Positions 34,401 to 45,096 of a DNA stretch of 64,000 nucleotides are shown in pieces. Source of the stretch: Lentinula raphanica (Eukaryota > Basidiomycota > Agaricomycetes > Agaricales > Omphalotaceae). Location of the stretch: the NCBI GenBank assembly GCA_027919835.1, contig JANVFP010000041.1, positions 248,001-312,000 of the forward strand, read 5' to 3'. The notes beneath the pieces are model-generated. The model did not search any database and had not been told where the DNA came from. It saw only the letters and a list, made by a program, of their open reading frames with translations. The position numbers were made by a program, and so were the translations under genes. Each line of letters opens with the position of its first letter. Within the stretch, counting starts at the first letter, position 1.

Positions 34401-35858
34401 CTAGTCTGAATCCGTATCCATCTTTTCTGACTCTAAGCGTTTCAACACTTCGTCATCATCTGTAACTAGTTCTTCTGCATCGAAAACATGCATAATCCAA
34501 ACCATCCTCTCATACGAGATGTTACCGTCTAGGTCCTCTCTATCGAAATTCCGCGGTTTGCGTGATGTCAATTTTTGGCCAAATCGTTCAGCAAGTAGTT
34601 TTGCTTGCGCGTGTGTTGTCTGTTTCTGAAAACCGCGCTGGAAATAGTGATGAATCATTTGCAGCCAATCCTGAAAACCAGCAAAAAAGGGTGTCACTCG
34701 GGGTGACCAGGTTTGGTACATGATTTTGCCTTTCAGGTTGGACAAAGTCAGACTATCCAACTGATGCCATGCCTCGTATTTGTACAGTTCATCCTCTGTT
34801 TTCGAGACTGCTTTGCTGGGTTTGGAGTATAAGAAGGCGAACAACATCATCACATAGAAAAGCGATTCCACATCGTGACGATACCGATGAGGGCCTTTCC
34901 AATCTAGAGCCTGTTGCTCATGAGCCATCGAAGGTCTCGTTCCTGTCCGATATTGAGAAGTGGCTCCTTTTTCAAGGTCGTCCACGCATGACGCGAGATC
35001 CCAATCGTTGAGAACACCATATTTGCGCCCGTCCTTCACGCGGACCATGATCAAGATATCACGGTGAAGGATTTTTGGGTGCTCCCAAACCCAGTGGTGA
35101 CCTAGAGAATCTGTTCGATGAAGTGCCCTTGAGAAAGATATACTAAGAGACTCACACTGAAGGACATCGTAGAACACTTGAGCGCACTCCTTGGCCATCT
35201 CAAGACTCGTCAGCGGCTCCAATCTCTCCTGGATCGTCCCTCTGACAACATGCATCTCATATGCATCTCCGAACTTGGGTTCCAAACTTTGTTGCAGTGT
35301 ATTGTCACGGAGTTGAAGATTGAACGAGCAGTATATTTTGGGAAGGTGATTGAAAACCCAGCGGTGCTTAGAATCCTTCTTTGCTATGGCCTCCATTTCC
35401 TTCAGGAATTCCAGCTCAGAGGCACGGGTTTTGGGCAAAAATCTAAGCTTCATGACTAGGTTCTTCTCCTTCCAGTCGCAGCCATGTCCGCAGCTCCTAC
35501 ACGCACACTGAACCTCAATGACCATGGTCCCTCGTCCAAAAGCACTATGAGAACGAAGGATGACGCGCCCGAAGTGGACCGCGCGCTCTACGCCATCTTC
35601 ATCCAGAAAGGAAAGTGTGTGAGATCTATGAATGAGTTCAAAGAGTAGACTCAACGAGTGCTGAGTGTCTGCAGTGTGTAGGGGAAGCGTTGCTGCCTTC
35701 CTGGGACTCTCGGTATTCTTCATAAAACTCGCTTCGACATCATCAACAAAGTCAAGTTGGTCCAGAGGTTTGTTACATTGATGGTCGATCATCATCAATT
35801 CGCGCGTTCTGAAACCTGAGGTTCCACAGCTAAGACAACAGAAGATTAGTAGATGCAT
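34401..35858 (-). pseudogene. FunK1-type fungal kinase, 5'-truncated and catalytic loop shortened
   Basis: An open frame of 485 codons carries the C-terminal half of the FunK1 (fungal-specific protein kinase-like) domain: 'FGRVILRSHSAFGRGT' (glycine-rich region), 'NLVMKL' (Lys), 'WVFNHLPKIY', 'PKILHRDI', 'YGVLNDWDLAS' and 'GTRPSMAHE'. A 54-nt intron 35155-35102 (no stop, multiple of three) restores the standard 'CHHWVWEHP' when spliced. The catalytic loop reads HRDI followed directly by LIMVR. The residues that carry the conserved Ser and Asn of HRDxxxxN are missing. The N-terminal FunK1 half, present in the paralogue at 61.3 kb, is absent, and upstream sequence aligns only as a frame-shifted remnant. 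It is probably inactive. Confidence 0.8.
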
Positions 35859-36181
35859 GGACCAAATGAGAGTAGAATGGCATGCCTCAGTAGTAGAATC
35901 GACCAGTGACCACTAACTGGCAATGGGGTCAAAGGGTGAACGATGATACACAGAATAGCGTAGAGGAGGACATACTAATTATTGATTCCAAGAAATAGCT
36001 TAAGCCAGATGGGGGGTCAAAAACATAGTTCGCTTAAACCAATAGTATTCAAGGACAAGATGGTACTAAGGTGATGAGCGGGTGATGAGAGAGAGAGGCC
36101 AGATTTGGCGCCCATGTGGACGAAGTTTAAAGTAGACTCAAACCAGTCACTCTGGCAGTGGCAGAGACTTGATGCATGATG
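35859..36181. other. Remnant 5' flank of the truncated FunK1 gene
   Basis: Read on the minus strand, the first 50 bp align with the intron and exon border of the second FunK1 gene (GAGGCATG ... GTCTTAG), but the reading frame is lost. The rest shows nothing recognisable. Confidence 0.45.
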
Positions 36182-36353
36182 AGCGGAATTGGCACTTTCT
36201 CGGCAGCAAGTTCACACTCTGGATTCATTTCACATCAACGAGATGAGCCATGATCATGTCCAGTCTGATTCTCACAGACGCTGGTATCTCAGAGGATGGC
36301 TTCATGTGCTCAATGGTAATCGCGACATTGGTGGAACACTGCAACAATCTTGA
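36182..36353 (+). pseudogene. F-box/LRR gene C-terminal fragment
   Basis: Aligns with the last 170 bp of the intact F-box gene at 40.9-42.4 kb: 'DSFHIN', then 'RRWYLRGWLHVLNGNRDIGG' to a TGA. Upstream parts are missing. Confidence 0.75.
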
Positions 36354-36474
36354 GACTGTCTACATTACTTACTAAGTTAAATACTGATGGAACTGTGAAA
36401 AACCTTTGCGATTGCCGATAACACTCCTGACCATACTATGATTTCAGTTCTGTCTATTGCACACCAATTCTTCC

Positions 36475-38150
36475 TCACTCAGATTTTGAAGTTTCGCAAG
36501 ATATCCTGGGTGCAAATGGAAACTTCAACTGCCCGTTGGTACCATAAATACCATATCCAGGTTCCATATTATCTGAATAGATGTGAGCAAACCAGCTGAC
36601 ACCACCTCCTAGTACAGTGTTGAAGAAGGTGCACTGTGAGTCCAACAAGTCAAAGTAATCCTAAGATGAAGGTCATGAATATTATCAGCGTGCATGAAAT
36701 TCGAGGGCATTACCTGTTCATTTTGGACATCTGCTACAGCGTAGGGGCTATTTGGCTGTACACCAGGGTAGGTTGTGGATGGCCAACCATTCTGCATGAG
36801 AGAGAGATTGAGTGCTGAATCCCAATTGAATACATAGATGAGAGCTGGTAATGCAAACCTCGCTCAGATAGATCTTCTTCCCGTATGCATTATTGACAAA
36901 CCTAATAGTGAGGAATAGGGATAATTGCTGAACAACGGAATATGCTGATAGCTTACCAGTCCAGGTCATTCAAAACTAGAGGCCACGACTCATTTGCTAG
37001 AAGAACATGGTTCAGGTCTTGCCTGAAGAGATCATTGCAATGTTTACCGATTGAAGCTTGTTGAGAAAAAAATGGTAACATATGAGCATCTACGAAGTTT
37101 ATGGCTTCTAAGACCTCTGGTGCACCACCATATTTCTTGAGTAAGGAGCATGTGTTCAGTGCGGTACCCTTCTGAGAATCAGAAGGTCGTCTTACTTGAT
37201 AGCTATACCTGAAGAGAGAAATGAATCATCCGTTCAGTAACCCCTTCATGCAACAACACCGTAAGATAGTACTTACGCCAGATCAGAAACCGTAACAGGG
37301 ATCCTCAAATCGCTCAATTGATATCTCGCGTTCCACACCTGATCTGCAAGGTCTTGTGGAGAAAGTACACTATCGTACAATGGTTCTGAACCGAACTGTA
37401 CAGCACGAGTCACAAAAGGTGCCTTTGGATTCGAGTGTAAGGTCGCGAAAAGGCTGTCGCGTCGGGTCATCCATTGATCGGATCCGTCGAAGCCAAACTG
37501 AAATGAATAGAGATTAGAGGTTATCAGGAAGCGGGTGAATAGACAAGAGGATAGACAAACCCATATCAATGCGTGGACACCTATGCCACTGTGACGGGGA
37601 CAAGTAGATGAGTTTTGATAACATTGAGTCAATGCACCGGACATACGCAGTCCATGCAGCTTCAATAATATTGTCACTATGCATGATATGAGTACAGAAG
37701 TAGTGCCAGCAGAGAGAGAATGCACTAGAATCCGTCATTGTCACAAAAACCATACATCCGAATGTAGCGACCTTCGAACTTGAGACGGATGTTCTCAAAG
37801 TCTCTTTCGAGTTCGCTCAAGCTTTGGCCTGTAAATGAAGAGAGCACAGTCAACTGAAGGCCACTGATTCGAAGAAAGTAGCGATACTTACACGCTGTGA
37901 CTTCATAACTGAACCCGACGAAACCATATTCTATGTCCATAGGACACCACCATTCGTCGGTAGAGGCTGGTAACGTGCTCGGCATGGTAAAACCGAGCGC
38001 AGGAAAACAGCTCGAGCTTGTTGAAGTTGCCCTGGTTTTGATTGAGCTCACTGTAACATCATCATTGACATTTGCCATAGACAAAGTGAGTGCCTGAGCG
38101 ACGGCTAGCGAGCTTAGGATGATGAAGGGGATCATTTTGAATGAACGCAA
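36475..38150 (-). CDS. Secreted GH17-type beta-1,3-glucanase
   Basis: Eleven exons (38150-37892, 37828-37726, 37676-37647, 37588-37561, 37497-37277, 37208-37196, 37135-37048, 36996-36957, 36901-36859, 36791-36714, 36660-36475) sum to 1089 nt, 362 residues, with all phases consistent. Signal peptide: 'MIPFIILSSLAVAQALT'. GH17 landmarks: 'GFSYEVTAC', 'RMYGFCDNDGFYDN', 'GIGVHALIWFGFDG', 'FGSEPLYD' (acid/base Glu; GSE where GNE is common), 'HMLPFFSQQA' and 'IYLSENGWPS' (nucleophile Glu), ending 'PGYGIYGTNG'. These enzymes cleave or rearrange wall beta-1,3-glucan. Exon 6 is only 13 nt. The start may be 38150 or 38135. An inverted C-terminal relic lies at 33.3 kb. Confidence 0.88.
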
Positions 38151-39193
38151 GTTGGTTTATCAAAATTCCGCGTTCAAGGGTGATCATGAACAGTGAATGT
38201 GGGTGGTAAGTTTTGTGTTGCTCGTCTGGAGGCATGTTTACACCACACCACTTCCTGATCTGCTTCGAGCATAGTGGGAGATACTTTCAGCGCTAGAACA
38301 CTTCGTCGGTCCTCATCTGAGTCGCTCGCCTGCCGATATAGAGAAAACATTGACTGAACACTAAATATTGTATTCTCGGCATGCTCAGTAGACTGCTCAG
38401 ATGACTAGCTCGGACTTGCTGAGACATACCTTTAGGGCAACCTGTGGGCCCTGCGAGGCGCGCAGAGAAGCAGGCTAAGTATATTCTTCTAGAGCAGGTG
38501 GTATGAGTACAACATGATGAACTTGGCAAATTCGTTGGCGTCGTACCATAGAAATTAGTTCAAACGATACCGCATCCGTCTAATGTCCACTGGAATCGAC
38601 TATCCCAAATGAATTGAGGGCAAAAGTGTTGAATCTGTCTCGGAGCTGGTGCCAGTTCAGGTGAAGTTTCCGCCTTTGGTTCTTTGCCAAGTTGACCAAG
38701 TGACCAATGAGTCGGAGGATAGCTATGAAGATACTCTTTCCGACAAATTATCGAAAACTATACGATTCCGAATATCTCGACCTGTCGTAAGGGTTTGAGA
38801 ATACTGTTTTTGAACGTTGAGCGCTTGAGCGATTGAAGTAGAAATCCCAATCAGTATGTACTGTAGTAAGTGGTGGCCTGGTGGCACTGGTGCCAGATGG
38901 CAGTATTGACTTGTACCGGCCCCTTGTACCGGTGAGAAAAACATCCTTGCATCATGTGCAGCCATTGTGCCAACTTGCCGACAACTTTCACGGACGTCGT
39001 CGAACGAAGCTACTCTGATATTTACTTTTCGTGAATTACAAGCTAACCAGGCTAGCCGACAATCTCATTGCAAATCCAACGTCTGTCAATTGATTGCCAC
39101 AAGATTCCTTCAGGTCGAACACTCATTCCTGCTACTGGACACTTCCCATCCCAAAACCATCCTTGTGTTGACGCAGAACGTTGGAATATCATC
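38151..39193. other. Divergent spacer
   Basis: Separates the GH17 gene (minus) from the first F-box copy (plus). No supported coding region. Confidence 0.45.
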
Positions 39194-40650
39194 ATGTCGC
39201 TGCCCAACGAGCTACTTCACTACATCATCGAGTACATCGCATACACTCCCATACTACCAGGTATACCAGGCTTGCCTTCCAAATCTTTGTTCAACCGTGC
39301 TTCATCTGAGCTACTCGCGCTCTCTGTAACCAATTGGCGACTACGGCGCGTTTGTCTACCTTTCCTCTTCGTACACATCAAGATAAGGCACAAAGCTGAT
39401 GCGAAGAAGTTGAACAAAGAAGGAGAAGGGAAGGAACATCTTGCGCTGTTTACGAGGTTTACCAAGTAAGTTTTATGTTGAATACTGTGTCTAGTTGACC
39501 TGAAATTGGCAGAGTTTTGGTTATAGGCGTCTTCGTCAAGAATTCCAAGACAGGGAATCGGATCCTATCCCACATATTACCCCAATTCGAGCGACTTATC
39601 CACGTCGAGCTGCGAGATGTTTGTTTAAGAACTGACCTGCTCAGAACAGTACTTGCGCTCCCTACTGTCACATCGGTCCTGGTTCACGAGCTGTCTCACA
39701 AGAGTACGCACAAGGATGATCTGTCAAAGGTTATCCTCGATCACAAAACATCGTATACACTTACTTTCTCCCTGAATTATAATACGAGAAATGCCTGGAT
39801 TGTGGCATGAAGATAGCCATTGTCGGACTTCAGAGACCCGGAATGCTCGAGACTCAATCTCGGATTTTCCCTGGATTGGAAAAATTACGACTCTGGGTGG
39901 GAGAATCTCCTGTCTCGTTTTCCTGGATGTCCGAATTTTCATCAACTCATCCCCTCCTGAATGAGCTATGGCTCATTAACATTGGTCAAGGCCCATTTGA
40001 TTTTTCTAGTCCTACACCTCCTTTCATAACCTCCTTTGTCGAAGAGTCCATAAAGCAGAACCTCAAACACCTGTTTTGGTTCACATCCGTTGGTCTACGT
40101 AGAGCTGCGGAGTGGCATGTCATAGCAGTCGGTTTTCAAGCCACCTCTGTCTCTCTGATTGAGATACTCGCTCTCCTTGCCTCCTCATTTCCAAAACTAG
40201 AGCTCATTTATCTGGATCTCAGTGCGCACCAGGCGACGTATGATGCTGTGCGTTCTCTCATTCCCTATCTCACTTACACTAAAGCTTGAAACTTACTAGG
40301 ATGACATCGCTTCTGAACTTGCTCGCTTCCCGTCTCTTAGAGTGGTGTATCTCAATGGCGCTTTCGCGCGGCTCAGTTTTGGATCCAAGCACGCGAAATA
40401 CATATCTCCTGCCCATTCAGCTGATCGGACAGATGCCCCCAACTTCGATATAGGTTTTGTGGAAAGTGGGCTACTGCATTCACATCTCTTCTGGCGAAGC
40501 AAGTCCGGACTTTGGATTCGTTTTACATCAATGAGACGGGCTATGATCGTGTTGAGCCTAACTATCTTGGCAGACGCTGCACTCTCAGCGGATGGATTCA
40601 TGTGCTCAATGGTAACCGCGACGTTGAGAAAAATTTGGCAATCTTGAAGT
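39194..40650 (+). pseudogene. F-box/LRR-like gene, frameshifted copy
   Basis: Starts 'MSLPNELLHYIIEYIAY' (F-box) and follows the intact tandem copy at 40.9 kb exon by exon (exon 1 39194-39465; 47-nt intron; exon 2 from 39513; last intron near 40253-40305). A net +5 nt around 39775-39800 and another shift near 40470 break the frame against its neighbour. 'TSVLVHELSHK', 'LNELWL', 'FVEESIKQNLK' and 'GWIHVLNGNRDV' remain. F-box proteins recruit substrates to SCF ubiquitin ligases; this copy is probably dead. Confidence 0.75.
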
Positions 40651-40911
40651 TGTATATTGCACTTGATTGCGACGACATAGTTCAGTCGGTAACTTGTGGA
40701 TCCGATGTTTGGTGCCAGTGTCTGTTGGTAATTTCTAGAACCTATAGACTGTTTGTTTTTGGGATTAATATGTAGACAGCGATGTTCATTGACGAGCGAG
40801 TTCATAGAGCATCATGCGCGTCTATTTAGGCCGCGTCTAATACATAGCTCGAACCTTGAAGCTTGACCACAAGAACCTATCCTAAACCTATCCTAAACCT
40901 ATCCTGGAACC

Positions 40912-42420
40912 ATGGTCATCTCGCTGCCTAACGAGCTACTTCACTCTATCATTGAGTATATTGCATACATTTCCATACCCCCAGAAATGGAACCTAGCTT
41001 TCCCCTCAAATTTCTGACCAAGCGTACTTCACCTGAACTACTTGTGCTCTCTGTGAGCGATTGGCGACTACGTCGCGTTTGTCTCCCTTTCCTTTTTGCG
41101 AACATCAGAATCAGAAACGACGAGGATGCGCAGAAGTTGAGTGAAGAAGGAGAAGGGCAACAGTATCTGCCGCTGTTTTCGACATTCACCACGTACGCAT
41201 TGTGCAAATTCCTGTCTCTTCCTTGACTGATTTTGGTAGGCGGTTGGTGATAGGTGGCTCCGACGAGCAAGAAGCCACTCTGACAGAAACAGGAGATGAC
41301 ATCATATCCCAAATACTGCCCCAACTGAAGCAACTTCTCCACGTCGAGGTGCAAGATGTTCATTCCAGAACTGATCTGCTCAGATCAATACTTGCGCACC
41401 CTACTATTACATCTGTTCTGGTTCACGAGCTGCCCGACATTGGCATGCTTATGCACGATGATGATCTGTCAAAAGTAGTCATTGGCAACGAAGTATCACT
41501 TACTCCTACTTTTTCTCCGCATTTTGAAGAATGCTTGAACCGTGGCATGGGGTTGGCAAGTCTCGACCTTTGGCAACCTGAAACTCTCGAAACCCAGTCA
41601 TTCAGGACTATTTCCGGACTGGAAAAATTACAACTCCATATGGACTTTCATCCTGTCTCATCTTCCTGGATGTCCAACCTCTCGTCCAGTCAGCCAATGC
41701 TAAATGAGCTCTGGCTCGAGGATGCGGGTACACGTTACTTCTCTCGTCATCCCCCTCCCTTCATTTCTTCTTTCGTTGAAGAATCTTCAAAACAGAACCT
41801 CAAAACGTTGTATCAGATAAAGTGTATTGGCCTGCGTAGATCTGTTGGCCAATGCTCGCAGGAGTGGAATGTCATAGGGATCGGCCTGAATGCCATTTCT
41901 ACCTCTCTAATTGGAATACTCCAGCTCGTTGCCTCTTCATTTCCGAAACTAGAACGTGTTAGTCTAGGTACACACCAGGCGACGTATGATATTGTGCGTC
42001 CTCCTCTCATTCTCGGACTTACCCATGCTGATTTCTTGTACTTAGGGTGACCTCGCGTCCGTATTCGTACGCTTTTCGTCTCTCAGAGTTATGTTCTTGG
42101 ATCACATCTCTCTACGGCTCGATTTCGAAACTGAGGACACCAACCATACGGAGTCACTGGTCTCTTCAGCTGATTCTACGTATCCTATCAATGGTCTACT
42201 AGCTCGTGCGGAAAGCGAATTTCTGCGTGTTACGTCCCTTTTGGCGAAACGCTCTTCGAAACGAGTTCGAACGGTGGACTCATTCCACATCAATCAGACA
42301 GGTTTGTATCATCTTGCATCTGGTTTTAGCCAACGCTGGCATCTCAGAGGGTGGCTTCATGTGCTCAATGGCAATCGCGACGTCGGTGGAACACTTGAAC
42401 AGATTATAGAAGATTATTAG
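40912..42420 (+). CDS. F-box protein with degenerate leucine-rich region
   Basis: Three exons (40912-41192, 41240-41993, 42046-42420; introns 47 and 52 nt) give 469 residues without a stop. The N-terminus 'ISLPNELLHSIIEYIAY' is an F-box helix pair, followed by 'LLVLSVSDWRLRRVCLPFLF', as in agaricomycete F-box proteins. The middle carries irregular Leu-rich repeats ('TSVLVHELPDIG', 'LNELWLEDAG', 'SLIGILQLVASSFPKLE'), likely a substrate-binding solenoid. It is the only intact member of four local copies (36.2, 39.2, 40.9 and 42.8 kb). Substrate unknown. Confidence 0.8.
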
Positions 42421-42786
42421 CAGTCAACATAGCGACTTCACCATCGCAATGGCACAGAGCGAGGAAATACGTATGATGCCCTCGCAGATACACTAGCACT
42501 TAGTACTTTTTGGATATCCCGTTTATTTGCCTCTACATTCATGCGGCGTATGGTAGCGGCACTTCGTACTTGTGATGAATAGTTCTAATAACCGCCTTGG
42601 ACAGCAACGATATCTAACCGCTCTTTTCTCTGCAAGTATTATCATGAGTTGAACCTGAGGCCTGAGCCCTCACCAATGTTAACTGCAGGCGTCTTCACTG
42701 CTTAGCGCTTAGGGCTCAGATCATAACCCAAATGTTGTTTCATTTACGTAGAGAAGGGGCCCAGCCTAAGCAATTTCTCTATGTAA
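42421..42786. other. Spacer after the intact F-box gene
   Basis: No coding signal seen. Confidence 0.45.
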
Positions 42787-43035
42787 ATGAAAGTCGTTCG
42801 TTCCAGATTAATTCTACTGAGGACACTCAGCCGATGTGACATTGAAGGCATGCAAGGCCTCTCCTATGGACGTCCTGACAATTGCATGCTCAATGATGAT
42901 CTGTCAAAGGACATCTCACACTGGGAAACATTTTCCTCACCCTTCTGCACCTTGCGAATTCCCTGGATATTTTGCATGACTAGGAAATCTTGGAATGCCA
43001 GTCAGCAAATTGACGCGCGCACTTGGTTGAGGACA
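42787..43035 (+). pseudogene. F-box/LRR gene middle fragment
   Basis: 'LILLRTLSRCDIEG', 'NDDLSKDISHWETFS' and 'IPWIFCMTRKSWNASQQ' correspond in order to 'TDLLRTVLALP', 'KDDLSKVILDHKTSYT' and 'NAWIVA...' plus following bases of the copy at 39.2 kb. There is no start and no flanking exons. Confidence 0.55.
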
Positions 43036-43093
43036 TGCACACGGCACTGTATAAGAGTACGCTGACAGACAAGCAATGTAAAGTAATTCCAAA

Positions 43094-44845
43094 TCAGACA
43101 GATATAGGTAAGCCCATTGCATGAAGTCCTATCGGAGACAAGAAGTCAACTGGCTCCCCATTGCCCGCAAATTTCTGCGGACTCTTGGGAAAGTCAGGAG
43201 GGCTAACACCTTGTAAGAAGGATTCTTTTTGTTTCTCAACGTAGGCTTTGTTCATCGGCGTAGTAGGCATTGCAGGAATGTACATGACTAATGGCAGATA
43301 TCAGTGACAACGATATCGTTACTGGAATCAAACATACCTGCGGAGTCCTCCTTGCCGGTATGCTCAAGCTCGACCGAATGGACCACATCACAATGCCAGA
43401 AGACTGCGTCACCAGGCATGACTTTCGGAACAGAGGTCATCGTCTTTTCGAGCATCAAGTGAGGATGGGTTTCTGGAGTTGGTCGGGGCCCTGTGAAACC
43501 TCCGTCCCTGGGTAGTATTCCGGGGAAATCGGCATATGATATGTCTGCAACGAATTGGGTTTTGAGCTGCAATTGCTCGAATCGCTTGATCTTACCGTAA
43601 GCCCAGTTTTTCACATCCAGGATATCTTTCGAATCAATTGGTACAAGAGGGCGGAAGAAGGGGCGTAGAATGATATACGCGTTCGACAAAACCACGTTAG
43701 GGAACACTTTCAACGTTCCTTGGTGAGGCTCAGTCTCACTGCGGGTGATACAGATGATGAACGGATTAGATACGAGTGAGGAAACACAAAGAGATACCTC
43801 ATTGCAAGCCATCCTTGGAAGGTTCTGAATACGGTAGCCTAGAAATGTGAGAAGTAAGAGACGAGCGCTTCGCTAACGATCATATACCTTTTGAATACTC
43901 ACTTGATTGGGGCGACGATAGAGGGATGATCGTGCGTTCAAACGACCAGAAAGGGCATAAGGGTCATGTTTGCGCCACTGACCCGTTAGAATATCATCAA
44001 AACACGTTCGGAACGCCGTGTCCTCCCAACGTTCGATAGCGCCCCCTGCGGAAGAGTCAGCAGACAAAAACACCTTGCTTAGATGACAACGTTAACTTAC
44101 CATCGATATGAGGTGGATGTGCATCCCATTGTACACCCGGATGCCTGATTCGGAATCTATCGGCATATGTGAGAGGTGTCGAGAGGTCTACTCCATCCAA
44201 GGATCCATTTCCATTGTCTCGATAAAGCTTGTTGAGCCAAGCAGAAGCAGCTAGCAGATTGGGATGCGAGCGGGCTTGCACTTGAGGCTTCGTCCAGCTT
44301 TTGAACAAAATCTGTCGCCTGAGATACTGGTAAATTTCTTTTTGGTCGTCGCGACTTACTACAGCTCAAAGAATTGCATGTCACCTGCTGGAAATCCTAT
44401 GTTGAGACCACGCTTTAGATACGATGTTTGGCTATTCATATCTGCGACTGGACACACCTCGAATATCCGGGTTAACTTTAACGAACTCTTTGAGGGAATC
44501 TTGCCAGGACCGAGCTTCTGCATCGTCTACTACGTCCTTGATCACCACAGTCCCTATTCGTCGGATTTCTTCGACCTTCTCTGGAGAAAGAGAAGCTAGT
44601 TCGGAGAACTTGACCTGTGGAATATACTATGAAAGGATTTGCGCCAGCTCGAAACAGATCCAGATAAGGTGAGAAAGGAGAGGAGTATTTACATCTGAAC
44701 CTTGAGTGAACACAGTCGCAACCATCTTATCAAGCTCATTGATGATATCTCCCCAGGCTTGAGCGGCACGAGCTTCAAAGTCGGGATAGGTTTCGGCGAT
44801 TTGACGCTTCAGATTGAGAAAGTGTTCTGCGTATGGGGCGGCCAT
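43094..44845 (-). CDS. DUF1479 protein (2-oxoglutarate oxygenase-like fold)
   Basis: Eight exons (44845-44693, 44614-44458, 44396-44360, 44297-44101, 44045-43903, 43838-43798, 43738-43338, 43287-43094) sum to 1323 nt, 440 residues, the usual DUF1479 length. Landmarks: 'IGTVVIKDVV', 'FPAGDMQFFELYWTKPQVQA', 'VQWDAHPPHIDGG', 'FRTFQGWLAMSETEPHQGTL', 'GDAVFWHCDVVHSVE' (putative metal-site His and Asp) and 'MYIPAMPTTPMN'. The family is related to isopenicillin-N-synthase-like iron enzymes, but the substrate is unknown. The fourth exon uses an AAAAG acceptor because earlier AGs give a stop; this restores the family motif 'FELYW'. Confidence 0.85.
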
Positions 44846-45096
44846 GACGATAGGAGACGAGAAGGAAGCTTAACCTTGCTCCTTATATACCGATGCCATG
44901 AAGAAATTCAAATAGAACTGTCACAGGGTGTGAACTTTGAAGAGGAGGTCATAAGATCGAGGAAGGATTCCGAAATAGATTCTGTAAGATGTATTCAAGA
45001 CTTTTCCACCAGATCAGTATTATATGTGGTTGTAAGATAACAATGTAGATAGATCGCAAAAATGGATGAACAGACCCAGGATCGGACCCAGGCCCG

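Noticed and set aside
39194..40650. Three separate small genes in the first F-box copy
   Set aside because: Side-by-side reading with the intact neighbour shows one gene broken by frameshifts.
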